Assembly: GCF_014647875.1 (NCBI RefSeq) | Contig: NZ_BMQA01000027.1 | Span: 1 to 64,000, forward strand | Reading direction: 5' to 3' | Origin: Streptomyces brasiliensis | GTDB lineage: Bacteria; Actinomycetota; Actinomycetes; Streptomycetales; Streptomycetaceae | Length of the DNA: 64,000 bases | Shown: one piece after another, positions 51,402 to 59,421 of the stretch | How the letters are laid out: the number at the start of each line of letters is the position of its first letter | Position numbering within the stretch: the stretch's first letter is position 1 | The notes under the pieces: model-generated | What the model was told of the DNA's origin: nothing | The model's input: the letters and a program-made list of their open reading frames with translations, nothing else | Databases searched by the model: none | Program-made: the position numbers and the translations under genes

Positions 51402-52226
51402 ATGAGTACGACAGGCGCGACCGCCGATCCGCTCGCCGCCCTGGGCTTGTTGCCCGGTGTGGCCGACTCCGTGGAATCCGTGCGCAAGGCTGTGGACCGG
51501 GTCTACGGGCACCGGATCATGCGGCGGCGCAGCAACGAGATCACCTCCGAGGCGGCCCTGCGTGGCGCCCGGGGCTCCGCCGCGCTGTCCGGCGCCGACT
51601 GGGCCCTGGAGGAGGTGCGGCGGCGCACCGACTTCAGCGTCGATGACGAGGCGCGCGTCATGGGTGCCGCCCTGCGGCTGACCGCAGAAGCGGGCCAACT
51701 GCTTTCCATCTGGCGGCAGTCGCCGCTGCGGGTGCTGGCCCGGCTGCACCTGGTGGCCGCCGCGAGCGACGAGGACGAGGTCGGCCGGCCACGGCGTTCC
51801 GGCGAACGGGTCGACGAGCCCTTCGTGGAGCTGCCGCTGCCGGAGGCCGACGAGGTGTCCGGCCGGCTGGAGGGCCTGTCGCAGCTGATCATCGCGGGGA
51901 GTTCCGCGCCTGCACTGGTGGCGGCGGCCGTCGTGCACGGCGAGCTGCTCGCGCTGCGCCCCTTCGCCTCCCACAACGGCCTCGTCGCGCGCGCGGCCGC
52001 TCGGATCGTCCTGGTCGGCAGCGGCCTCGACCCGAAGTCGGTCTGCCCGGCCGAGGTGGGGCACGCCGAACTGGGCCGCGCGGCATATCTGACGGCCCTC
52101 GACGGCTATGCGTCCGGCACTCCGGAGGGCATGGGGGCCTGGATCGCCCACTGCGGCAGGGCTGTCGAACTGGGTGCGCGCGAGTCGACGGCGGTGTGCG
52201 AGGCGCTGCAGCGGGGTGCGGCCTGA
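51402..52226 (+). CDS. degenerate Fic-like protein
   Basis: 274 residues. The C-terminal half contains a Fic-fold helix pair with VVHGELLALRPFASHNGLVARAAARIVL, where the HxFxxGNGRxxR motif is reduced: the catalytic His is replaced, but PF.S.NG..AR remains. It may therefore bind nucleotide without AMP transfer. Related Streptomyces proteins are annotated as morphological-differentiation associated. TAGGGT seven bases before ATG suggests a leaderless mRNA. Confidence 0.75.
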   Translation: MSTTGATADPLAALGLLPGVADSVESVRKAVDRVYGHRIMRRRSNEITSEAALRGARGSAALSGADWALEEVRRRTDFSVDDEARVMGAALRLTAEAGQLLSIWRQSPLRVLARLHLVAAASDEDEVGRPRRSGERVDEPFVELPLPEADEVSGRLEGLSQLIIAGSSAPALVAAAVVHGELLALRPFASHNGLVARAAARIVLVGSGLDPKSVCPAEVGHAELGRAAYLTALDGYASGTPEGMGAWIAHCGRAVELGARESTAVCEALQRGAA

Positions 52227-52591
52227 CGGTCCCGACAGGGTTGCGGCGGTACGAGGATTCGTACCGCCGCTGGCATGTTCACCGGGTTACCAAGCGTCCT
52301 CGATATCTCGCCCATCAGGTCGGGAACTTTGCCCGTCACCTGGTGCGGCTGGCCCGTAATCGACGGGTCGACGTCGCGTGGGTGCCCGATGTCCATGCTC
52401 GGTCCGTGGGGCCAAATGCGCTCTAAAGGTGATCCTCTCGGATGTCCTTTGGTCTCGCGGGCCGCTGAATCCTTTCTACTGCAAGCCCGCGGCAAGCGAA
52501 ACCCCTGGCCATGCTTCTTTACTTTTAGGTTCAAACAGGGCTAAACGGGCGTCGATTTCGCGCGCGAGGCTCCGGACGGGTGAGTGCGCGC
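52227..52591. other. convergent gap without a gene
   Basis: About 365 bases between two convergent genes. No clear frame. A moderately AT-richer stretch lies at 52490-52550, but I see no perfect hairpin or T-run that I would call a terminator. Confidence 0.4.
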
Positions 52592-53425
52592 TCAGGCCGC
52601 CGAACTCCGGCGCCGGTTGGCGTACCAGACGAGGCCGGCGGTGGCGGCCGCCGCTCCTATGGCGGCCGCCGCGACCAGGACGGGTCGCGGCGGCGCAGAG
52701 AACGTGGGCAGCCGCTGCTTGAGTCGCACCGGACGGTGGAAGTCCAGAATCGGCCATCCACGCGCGAGTGCCTCGCGGCGCAGCGCGCGGTCCGGGTTCA
52801 CCGCGTGCGGATGGCCGACGACCTCGAGCATCGGCAGATCGGTCGCCGAGTCGCTGTAGGCGAAGCAGCGGTCGAGGTCGTACCCCTCGGACGCGGCCAG
52901 CTCCTTGACCGCCTCGGCCTTCGTCGGGCCGTAGGCGTAGTACTCCACCTCTCCGGTGAAGCACCCGTCGTCGCCCACGACCATCCGGGTGGCCACCACC
53001 CGGTCCGCGCCGAGCAGTTCGCCGATCGGCTCGACCACCTCGGCGCCCGACGTGGACACGATGACGACGTCACGCCCGGCCGTGTGGTGCTCCTCGATGA
53101 GGGAGGCGGCCTCGTCGTAGATGATCGGGTCGATCAGGTCGTGCAGGGTCTCGGCGACGATCTCCCTCACCTGCTGGACGTTCCAGCCGCGGACGACCCG
53201 GGACAGGTACTCGCGCGTCCGCTCCATCTGGTCGTGGTCCATGCCGCCGACGAGGAAGACGAACTGGGCGTACGCGGTACGCAAGGCGGCCCTGCGGTTG
53301 ATCAGCCCGCCTTGGTAGAAGGACTTGCTGAACGTGAGCGTGCTCGACTTCGCAATGACCGTCTTGTCCAGGTCAAAGAAGGCCGCTGTGCGGGGCAAGG
53401 AGTGGTTTTCCACGACCCCGAGCAT
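52592..53425 (-). CDS. HAD-IB phosphatase with C-terminal membrane anchor
   Basis: 277 residues from ATG 53425. AAFFDLDKTVIAKSST (motif I), VVIVSTSGAEVVEPI (motif II), GPTKAEAVKEL (motif III Lys) and FAYSDSATDLPMLEVVGHPHAVNPD (motif IV) are those of SerB-like HAD-IB enzymes. A hydrophobic helix (VLVAAAAIGAAAATAGLVWYA) and RRR end the protein, so it should be tail-anchored. Substrates of this class include phosphoserine, glycerol phosphates and lipid phosphates. It lies back to back with the 6C RNA. Confidence 0.88.
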   Translation of the reverse strand: MLGVVENHSLPRTAAFFDLDKTVIAKSSTLTFSKSFYQGGLINRRAALRTAYAQFVFLVGGMDHDQMERTREYLSRVVRGWNVQQVREIVAETLHDLIDPIIYDEAASLIEEHHTAGRDVVIVSTSGAEVVEPIGELLGADRVVATRMVVGDDGCFTGEVEYYAYGPTKAEAVKELAASEGYDLDRCFAYSDSATDLPMLEVVGHPHAVNPDRALRREALARGWPILDFHRPVRLKQRLPTFSAPPRPVLVAAAAIGAAAATAGLVWYANRRRSSAA

Positions 53426-53520
53426 AGGCGCCCACCATTCGGCGTAAGGTGGGCGCGTGGGTTTGCCTGAGAAGGCTCTCGGGTACACCATGGAAGTCAC
53501 GGATCGTTCGCGACCGTGCT

Positions 53521-53614
53521 AACCCGGTCCGACTCCTCCCCCCCCGAGTCGGCCGTGGGGACGACCCCCGCTCTCCCCCCCGGCGGGGGTCGTCGCATGT
53601 CCGGGTGGGTTTTT
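53521..53614 (+). ncRNA. 6C small RNA
   Basis: Two hairpins with C-only loops: CCGACTC-CTCCCCCCCC-GAGTCGG (53529-53552), and a 12-bp stem GACGACCCCCGC / GCGGGGGTCGTC (53560-53594) with a TCTCCCCCCC-type loop. ACCCGG (53522-53527) and CCGGGT (53601-53606) close the whole, and GGGTTTTT follows. This is the exact layout of the actinobacterial 6C RNA, and the chromosomal position near the HAD and Tad genes agrees with my memory of S. coelicolor. Its C-rich loops act by pairing with G-rich mRNA sites; it is tied to growth and sporulation. Confidence 0.9.
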
Positions 53615-54010
53615 CCTCATTCCGATCGGTCGCCGGGCCGCCTCGACGCGGCTTCGACCGGCTCTTTTGCATACCCGCGATCCGTCACTGCGAGTAGTCG
53701 TGGGGCTGCTCTGTGGAAGTCGCACGGGGGTCTGTGCAGGGCTCACCGGTATGGGTGACGGCGATATTCACAACCACTGAGTTGTCCACAGTTTTCGACC
53801 AAGATCCACATTATTTCCGGGGTCGCTGCACCGTGATTCCCACGCGCTCCGCCCGCCGCGAGTTCATGGCCGGTTCCGTTTGTCGGCGCGCGTATGGCCG
53901 GTCGGTATCGGCCGCCGCTCATATGGAGGCCGGTTGCCGGTTCTTCACACGTTCGGGAATCGCGTGGCTGCAGAGGGCCGCGCGGAAGATGCAGCGAAGG
54001 GGGAGCACAC
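53615..54010. promoter_or_regulatory. upstream region of the Tad operon with one DnaA-box match
   Basis: No gene. TTGTCCACA, the Streptomyces DnaA-box consensus, lies at 53782-53790 in a locally AT-rich stretch (53760-53820) that probably holds the operon promoter. The long open frame on the minus strand across this region is a shadow. Confidence 0.5.
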
Positions 54011-55114
54011 GTGGCCGGAACTGTCACCCACGATCCACCGCCCACCACGTCAGGACGGCCGGGACGGCCGCTGATCGTCACCGAGGATGCCGAACTCCTC
54101 GACGACTTGCTGCGCCTGTGCGCGGCGGCCGGCGCCACACCGGAGGTCCACCACGGGGTGCCGGAGCGCGGCGGCGGTTGGGACGCGGCGCCGCTCGTCC
54201 TGGTCGGCGACGACGCGGCGCGGCGCGTGCGTGGAGCCGCGCGCAGAAGGGGAGTGGTGCTGGTAGGCCGGGACCAGGACGACCCCGATGTCTGGAAACG
54301 TGCCGTCCAGATCGGCGCCGACCACGTCCTGATGCTGCCCGACGGCGAGCAGTGGCTGGTCGACCGCATCGCCGACGTCGCCGAGGGGGTCGGCCGGCCG
54401 GCGCTCACCGTCGGCGTGATCGGCGGCCGCGGTGGCGCCGGTGCCTCCACGCTGGCCTGCGCGCTCGCCGTCACCTCCGCGCGTGAGGGACTGCGCACCC
54501 TGCTCGTGGACGCGGATCCGCTCGGCGGCGGACTGGACGTACTCCTCGGCGGTGAGACGGCCGAGGGACTGCGCTGGCCCGCCTTCGCCGCCTCGCGCGG
54601 CCGGGTCGGCGGCGGCGCGCTGGAGGAGTCGCTGCCCAGGCTGCACTCCCTGCGGGTGCTCAGCTGGGACCGCGGGGACTGCGTCGGCGTTCCGGCCCAG
54701 GCCGTGCGCGCGGTGCTGGCCGCCGCCCGGCGACGCGGCGGCACGGTCGTCGTCGATCTCCCACGCCGTCTGGACGACGGCGTCGCCGAGGCCCTCGCCC
54801 AACTCGACCTCGCCCTCCTCGTCGTCCCCGCCGAGCTGCGCGCCGTCGCGGCGGCCGGGCGGGTGGCGTCCGCCGTCGGCATGGTCGTCCGTGACCTGCG
54901 CGTGGCGGTACGGGGACCGTACGCACCGGGTCTGGACGACCGCGAGGTCGCCCGCCTGCTCGGCCTGCCCCTGGCCGGTGAAGTGCCGGTCGAATCAGGG
55001 CTGTCGCACCTCCACGAGAGCAGGAAACCGCCCGGCGGGGCCGGCCGTGGACCGCTCGCCCGCTTCTGCAAGGGCTTCTGGGAGCGGACGCTGGTGGAAG
55101 CGGGTGGCGTATGA
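54011..55114 (+). CDS. ssd: TadZ/CpaE-like septum site-determining ATPase
   Basis: 367 residues from GTG 54011 (GGGGGAG six bases upstream). A response-regulator-like N-domain (PLIVTEDAELLDDLLRLCAAAGATPEV) precedes a MinD-type ATPase with GVIGGRGGAGASTLACALA, LLVDADPLGGGLDVLLG and VVVDLPRRLDDGV. The deviant Walker A has Ala/Ser in place of the usual Lys-Thr pair, as in other Ssd/TadZ proteins. It positions the Tad secretion machine and, in actinobacteria, influences septum placement. First gene of the pilus operon, overlapping tadA by four bases. Confidence 0.88.
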   Translation: MAGTVTHDPPPTTSGRPGRPLIVTEDAELLDDLLRLCAAAGATPEVHHGVPERGGGWDAAPLVLVGDDAARRVRGAARRRGVVLVGRDQDDPDVWKRAVQIGADHVLMLPDGEQWLVDRIADVAEGVGRPALTVGVIGGRGGAGASTLACALAVTSAREGLRTLLVDADPLGGGLDVLLGGETAEGLRWPAFAASRGRVGGGALEESLPRLHSLRVLSWDRGDCVGVPAQAVRAVLAAARRRGGTVVVDLPRRLDDGVAEALAQLDLALLVVPAELRAVAAAGRVASAVGMVVRDLRVAVRGPYAPGLDDREVARLLGLPLAGEVPVESGLSHLHESRKPPGGAGRGPLARFCKGFWERTLVEAGGV

Positions 55115-56319
55115 GCACGTTCACCGGCCCCGACACGGCGGACGGACCCCGGCTGCTGGACGGCGTGCGGCGCTGGCTGGCCGAGAGCGGCGCCGAACCG
55201 ACACCCGCGCGCGTGGCGCAGGCGCTGCGCGAACAGGGGCGGGTGCTCGGGGACGCCGAAGTCCTCATAGCAGCCGAGCAGTTGCGCTCCGAACTGGTCG
55301 GCAGCGGCCCCCTCGAACCGCTGCTCGCGGATCCGTCGGTCACCGACGTCCTGGTGTCTGCCCCGGACCGCGTGTGGGTCGACCGGGGCGGCGGACTCGA
55401 ACTGACCCCGGTGACCTTCCCCGACGCGGCGGCGGTGCGACGGCTCGCGCAGCGTCTGGCCGCGGTGGCCGGACGCCGGCTCGACGACGCGCGGCCCTGG
55501 GCCGACGCCCGCCTGCCCGACGGGACCCGGCTGCACGCGGTGCTGCCCCCGGTGGCGGTCGGCAGCACGTGCCTGTCCCTGCGGGTCGTACGGCCGCGGG
55601 CGTTCACGCTCGGCGAACTGGTGACGGCGGGCACGGTGCCGCCAGGTGGTGACCGTGTCCTGCGGGCGCTGCTGGACGCCCGGCTGTCCTTCCTCATCAG
55701 CGGCGGGACCGGCTGCGGGAAGACGACGCTGCTGAGCGCGCTGCTCGGGCTGGTCGGGCCGGGCGAGCGGATCGTGCTGGCGGAGGACTCGGCGGAACTG
55801 CGGCCCGATCACCCGCACGTCGTACGGCTGGAGACCAGACCGGCCAACCAGGAGGGCGCGGGTCTGGTCACCCTCGAGGACCTGGTGCGCCAGGCGCTGC
55901 GGATGCGGCCCGATCGGCTGGTCGTGGGCGAGGTGCGCGGACCGGAGGTCGTGCACCTGCTCGCCGCGCTCAATACGGGCCACGAGGGCGGCTGTTGCAC
56001 GGTCCACGCCAACGCCGCCGCGGACGTCCCGGCCCGGCTGGAGGCGCTGGGTACGGCCGCGGGGCTCGACCGGGCAGCGCTGCACAGCCAGTTGGCGGCG
56101 GCGGTGTCGGTGGTGCTGCACCTCGTGCGGGACCGGACCGGGCGGCGGCGGATCGCCGAGGTGCATGTGCTGGAGCGGGACTCCTCGGGGCTGGTGCGGA
56201 CGGTTCCGGCCCTGCGCTGGGGACCGCGGGAGTTCGCGCGGGAGCAGGGGTGGGAGCGGCTTCGGGTGCTGCTTCGCGGTGACGGAAACGGCGGAAGCGA
56301 TGGGGAGGAGTGCAGGTGA
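55111..56319 (+). CDS. tadA: TadA/CpaF secretion ATPase
   Basis: 402 residues. FLISGGTGCGKTTLLSALLGL (Walker A, near residue 200), RIVLAEDSAEL (Asp box), RPDRLVVGEVRGPEV (Walker B) and GHEGGCCTVHANAA (His box) are complete. The N-terminal domain VGSGPLEPLLADPSVTDVLV and GGGLELTPVTF matches CpaF. The hexamer powers assembly of Flp pili or export of the small pilin. The stop shares a base with the tadB start. Confidence 0.94.
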   Translation: MSTFTGPDTADGPRLLDGVRRWLAESGAEPTPARVAQALREQGRVLGDAEVLIAAEQLRSELVGSGPLEPLLADPSVTDVLVSAPDRVWVDRGGGLELTPVTFPDAAAVRRLAQRLAAVAGRRLDDARPWADARLPDGTRLHAVLPPVAVGSTCLSLRVVRPRAFTLGELVTAGTVPPGGDRVLRALLDARLSFLISGGTGCGKTTLLSALLGLVGPGERIVLAEDSAELRPDHPHVVRLETRPANQEGAGLVTLEDLVRQALRMRPDRLVVGEVRGPEVVHLLAALNTGHEGGCCTVHANAAADVPARLEALGTAAGLDRAALHSQLAAAVSVVLHLVRDRTGRRRIAEVHVLERDSSGLVRTVPALRWGPREFAREQGWERLRVLLRGDGNGGSDGEECR

Positions 56320-57179
56320 TGGGCGAGATGTCGATGGGTGCCGCCGTGGTGTGCGTCGGCGCGGCAGTCTGGCTGATGGGCGGGCGGCAGTGCGGGGCGC
56401 GGCGGGCGCGGTTGCTGCTCGCGGGCAGCGGGGTGGTGGGCAGCGGGCTGCCGTCGTGGGAGCGGGTCGTCGGTGAGCTGCGGCGGCTGCGGGGCCGGTT
56501 GCGGGCCGAGTGGTGGGCGTTCGGCGCCGGGCTGGTGCTCGCCGTGGTGGGCGCGTCGGTGATTCCGCTCGTCGTGGGGGCGGCAGGGGTGCCGGTGCTG
56601 CGCCGGGTGCGGCTGGCACGTGAGGCGCGGCGGGTCCGGGAGAAGCTCGGCGATGCGGTGATCGGGCTGTGCGGGGCGCTCGCCGGGGAGGTGCGTTCGG
56701 GGCGGCAGCCGGGCGAGGCGCTGCTGCGGGCGGCAAGGGACTCGGGCGGCCTCGGGGACGCGCAGGGCGCAGTGGTCGCGGCGGCGCGGTTCGGCGGAGA
56801 TGTGCCGGGCGCACTCATGGCGGCGGCGCGGCAGCAGGGCGCCGAGGGGCTGTCGGGGCTTTCGGCGTGTTGGCGGGTGGCCGTCGACCAGGGCGCGGGG
56901 CTCGCCGCGGGACTCGACCGGCTCGACGCGGCGCTGCGGGCACAACGGGACCAACGCTCGGACCTGCGCGCTCAGTTGGCTGGAGCCCGGGCGACGGCGG
57001 TGATGCTCGCGGCGCTGCCCGTCCTGGGGCTGCTGCTCGGTACGGCCATGGGCGCCGACCCGCTTCACGTGCTGCTGCACACCGGCGCGGGCCTGGGCTG
57101 CCTGGTGATCGGCGGCCTGCTCGAAGCCGCCGGGATGTGGTGGGCGGCGCGGATCGTGCGGCGAGCGGAGGCGGCGTGA
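56319..57179 (+). CDS. tadB: TadB-like inner-membrane platform protein
   Basis: 286 residues from ATG 56319, eight bases after GGAGGAG. One hydrophobic helix at the N-terminus and more at about 75-97, 230-250 and 260-280 bracket a T2SF-F domain (VREKLGDAVIGLCGALAGEVRSGRQPGEALLRAA ... GLSGLSACWRVAVDQGAGLAAGLDRL). With TadC it forms the platform on which the pilus is built. Stop overlaps the next GTG. Confidence 0.9.
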   Translation: MGEMSMGAAVVCVGAAVWLMGGRQCGARRARLLLAGSGVVGSGLPSWERVVGELRRLRGRLRAEWWAFGAGLVLAVVGASVIPLVVGAAGVPVLRRVRLAREARRVREKLGDAVIGLCGALAGEVRSGRQPGEALLRAARDSGGLGDAQGAVVAAARFGGDVPGALMAAARQQGAEGLSGLSACWRVAVDQGAGLAAGLDRLDAALRAQRDQRSDLRAQLAGARATAVMLAALPVLGLLLGTAMGADPLHVLLHTGAGLGCLVIGGLLEAAGMWWAARIVRRAEAA

Positions 57180-57961
57180 GTGCGGACGTTGTCCACAGGC
57201 TGGGGGTCATCGTCGGAGCGGCCCTGGCGCTCGGGTTGCCGGCGCTGCGGCTGGCGGCGGTGCGGCGTGAGCGCCGGACACGACGACGGTTGTCCGAGCT
57301 GTTGGCAAGGGAGGAGGCCTCCGCCAGGTCTTCCTTCGATGTGCGGGGTGTCGTACGGCGGTGGGCGCCTGTGATCGGGGCGGTGTGCGCCGGCTGGGTG
57401 CTGGTCGGCGGGGTCGCCGGAGCCGTGGTGGGAGTGGGCGTCGGTGGCGCGCTGTGGCGGTGGCGTCGTCGGCAGGGGGAGGCGGCCCGTGCTGAGGAGC
57501 ACGACGCGGCCGAGGCCGCCCGCCAACTCCCGCTCGCCGCCGACCTCCTGGCGGCCTGCATCGCCGCGGGGGCAGGTCCGGTGGTCGCCGCGCAGGCCGT
57601 GGGCGAGGCGCTCGGGGGACCTGTCGGTGAGGGGTTGGCGCGGGGTGCGGCGGAGGTACGGCTCGGTGGTGAACCCGGTGACGCCTGGCGGCGGCTGGCC
57701 TCAATGCCGGGCGCCGGGGCGCTGTCGAGGCTCCTGCAGCGGGCCGACGAGTCCGGGCTTCCCGCGGCCGGACCCGTCGCTCGCCTCGCCGCGGACGCCC
57801 GTGCGGAGTGGGCGCGTACGGCCACGACGCGGGCGCGCCGGGCAGCCGTCATGGTCACCGCGCCGGTCGGGCTGTGTTTTCTGCCCGCCTTCATCGCGGT
57901 CGGTGTCCTGCCCGTCGTGATCGGGCTGGCCGGCGGGGTCGTGGGAGGGGGTGGCGGATGA
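57176..57961 (+). CDS. tadC: TadC-like inner-membrane platform protein
   Basis: 261 residues from GTG 57176. Membrane helices near 10-28 and 62-95 are followed by a T2SF-F domain (ARQLPLAADLLAACIAAGAGPVVAAQAVGEALGGPVGEGL) and a C-terminal helix (GLCFLPAFIAVGVLPVVIGL). A TTGTCCACA word at 57189-57197 lies inside the gene and is probably accidental. Second platform subunit of the Tad machine. Confidence 0.9.
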   Translation: MSADVVHRLGVIVGAALALGLPALRLAAVRRERRTRRRLSELLAREEASARSSFDVRGVVRRWAPVIGAVCAGWVLVGGVAGAVVGVGVGGALWRWRRRQGEAARAEEHDAAEAARQLPLAADLLAACIAAGAGPVVAAQAVGEALGGPVGEGLARGAAEVRLGGEPGDAWRRLASMPGAGALSRLLQRADESGLPAAGPVARLAADARAEWARTATTRARRAAVMVTAPVGLCFLPAFIAVGVLPVVIGLAGGVVGGGGG

Positions 57962-58023
57962 CCGGGGTCAGGTGACGCGGGTGACGGAAGCGATCGACAG
58001 GCATGGAATCCAAGGGAGTTGAG

Positions 58024-58224
58024 ATGTTCAAGAAGGTCATGAAGGTGCGGGCGCGGCTGGGGGCGGTACGACGTCGGGACGCGGGGATGGTGACGTCCGA
58101 GTACGCGATGGGCATCGTCGCGGCAGTCGGGTTCGCGTTGCTCCTCTACGAGGTCGTCACGAGCGGGCAGGTCCGGGCGGAGCTGCAGGCCATCGTGAAG
58201 CGAGCCCTCAGTGCGCGGATGTGA
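58024..58224 (+). CDS. Flp-like small pilin (DUF4244 type)
   Basis: 66 residues from ATG 58024, five bases after AAGGGAG. A basic head (VRARLGAVRRRDAG) precedes MVTSEYAMGIVAAVGFALLLYEVV: a prepilin hydrophobic helix with Glu at the +5 position after the Gly, so the likely cleavage is after the AG. It would be the main subunit of the Flp pilus. No prepilin peptidase gene is in the operon, so processing must use an enzyme encoded elsewhere. Confidence 0.88.
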   Translation: MFKKVMKVRARLGAVRRRDAGMVTSEYAMGIVAAVGFALLLYEVVTSGQVRAELQAIVKRALSARM

Positions 58225-58600
58225 GCGAGGGAACCGGCGCGACGCGGGCTTCGTGACGGCGGAGGCGGCCGTGGTGCTGCCCGTACTGGTGGCGTTCACG
58301 ATGGCACTGGTCTGGGGGCTGCTCGTGGTGGCGGCCCAGATCCAGTGTGTGGATGCGGCCAGGACGGGCGCGCGTGCCGCGGCGCGGCAGGATTCGGCCG
58401 ACGCGGTCGTGGCGGTCACCCGGGAGGCGGCACCCGAGGGCGCGAATGTCACGGTCGCCCGGGAGGGGGATCAGGTGCGCGTGACGGTCGTGGCGAAGCC
58501 GCCGCTGCTGAGCGGCCTCCCTCTGGAGGTACGGGAGGTGGCCGTGGCGGCGGCGGAGGAGACCGTGGGGTCGGGGCCGACGGGGGAGGAGGGGAGATGA
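58211..58600 (+). CDS. tadE: TadE-family pseudopilin
   Basis: 129 residues from GTG 58211, overlapping the pilin gene by 14 bases. RRDAGFVTAEAAVVLPVLVAFTMALVWGLLVVAAQIQCVDAARTGARAAAR is the TadE N-terminus, with Glu five residues into the hydrophobic helix. The remaining part is a small beta-rich domain. Minor pilin of the Tad system. Confidence 0.9.
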   Translation: MRGCERGNRRDAGFVTAEAAVVLPVLVAFTMALVWGLLVVAAQIQCVDAARTGARAAARQDSADAVVAVTREAAPEGANVTVAREGDQVRVTVVAKPPLLSGLPLEVREVAVAAAEETVGSGPTGEEGR

Positions 58601-59421
58601 GCCGGCGCTTTGCGAGCCGCTGCTTGAACGTTGGCTCGGCCTGCCTACGGGGCTTGGGGCGGGGTCCTTGCGCGCGCCGCCTCCGGGGGCCGGGCGGGGG
58701 TCCTTGCGCGACCGGCACTCCAGGTGCGGGCTCGGGGTCGGGTCTGGTCCGTGCTCGGGGTGCGGGCTCGGGGTCGGGTCTGGTCCGTGCTCGGGGTGCG
58801 GGCTCGGGGTCGGGTCTGGTCCGTGCTCGGGGTGCGGGCTCGGGGTCCGGTCCGGCCCGCCCTTCAGGTCCGGGCTCGGGTTCCGGCCAGGCCCGCCTCC
58901 GGGGCCGCTTCTGCGACCGGGGGTCCGCCACTGTGTGGAGCGTCGGTGCGATCGGGCTCCTGTGCGTGGTGTTCGGCGTCGTGCTCGCCCTCGGGCAGGC
59001 CGTCGTGGTCCGGCACCGTGCGGCGGGCGGCGCGGATCTCGCTGCGATCGCCGCGGCGGACCACTGGGCCGAGGGCACCACGGCGGCCTGCGCCCGCGCC
59101 GAGCGCGTCGCGAGGGCACAGGGGACGCGGTTGGCGCGGTGCGCCATCGTCGGCGAGATCTCCGACGTGACGGCGACGTCGGGAGGCGGCCCGTTCGCGG
59201 CGGAGGTCAGGGCACGGGCAGGTCCGGCGGGCCCGGTACCGCAGGACCCCCCGCGGGACCCGCTGGAGGCTCCGGGGCTGCCTGGCGTACGGGCTCCGCA
59301 GCTTGCTCCGGAGCAGCCCGGCCCAACGGCTTTCGATCCGCCTCGTCCGTCGGCCCCTCACCCGCACCCTTCGCATCTTCCGCGGCCTTCTCCTCCGGCG
59401 CCCCCCGCAGAAGCACCGTGA
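58597..59421 (+). CDS. TadG/Rv3654c-like pseudopilin with a repeat-expanded N-terminus
   Basis: 274 residues; ATG 58597 overlaps the tadE stop. The recognisable domain begins at about residue 108: RGSATVWSVGAIGLLCVVFGVVLALGQAVVVRHRAAGGADLAAIAAADHWAEG and CARAERVARAQGTRLARC, as in Rv3654c-type TadE-like proteins. Before it lie about 105 unusual residues made largely of a 12-residue unit (GSGSGLVRARGA) encoded by a 36-bp tandem repeat. After residue 207 comes a Pro-rich tail that is antisense to the helicase gene, and its last 215 bases overlap it. Confidence 0.8.
   Translation: MSRRFASRCLNVGSACLRGLGRGPCARRLRGPGGGPCATGTPGAGSGSGLVRARGAGSGSGLVRARGAGSGSGLVRARGAGSGSGPARPSGPGSGSGQARLRGRFCDRGSATVWSVGAIGLLCVVFGVVLALGQAVVVRHRAAGGADLAAIAAADHWAEGTTAACARAERVARAQGTRLARCAIVGEISDVTATSGGGPFAAEVRARAGPAGPVPQDPPRDPLEAPGLPGVRAPQLAPEQPGPTAFDPPRPSAPHPHPSHLPRPSPPAPPAEAP
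58724..58855 (+). repeat. 36-bp tandem repeat inside the tadG-like gene
   Basis: Three full units begin at 58724, 58760 and 58796, nearly identical, and a partial fourth begins at 58832. Each starts GTGCGGGCTCGGGGTCGGGT. The period is a multiple of three, so copy-number change would keep the frame. Confidence 0.9.

Noticed and set aside
52494..52553. Possible small RNA in the AT-richer gap before the HAD gene
   Set aside because: No stem-loop or T-run pattern could be found by eye.
53743..56814. A 1023-codon open frame on the minus strand
   Set aside because: It is antisense to the Tad genes, very rich in Pro, Arg and Ala with no domains: a typical high-GC shadow.
58724..58855. Regularly spaced 36-bp repeats, at first sight CRISPR-like
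   Set aside because: The units are contiguous, with no unique spacers, and translate in frame; there are no cas genes.
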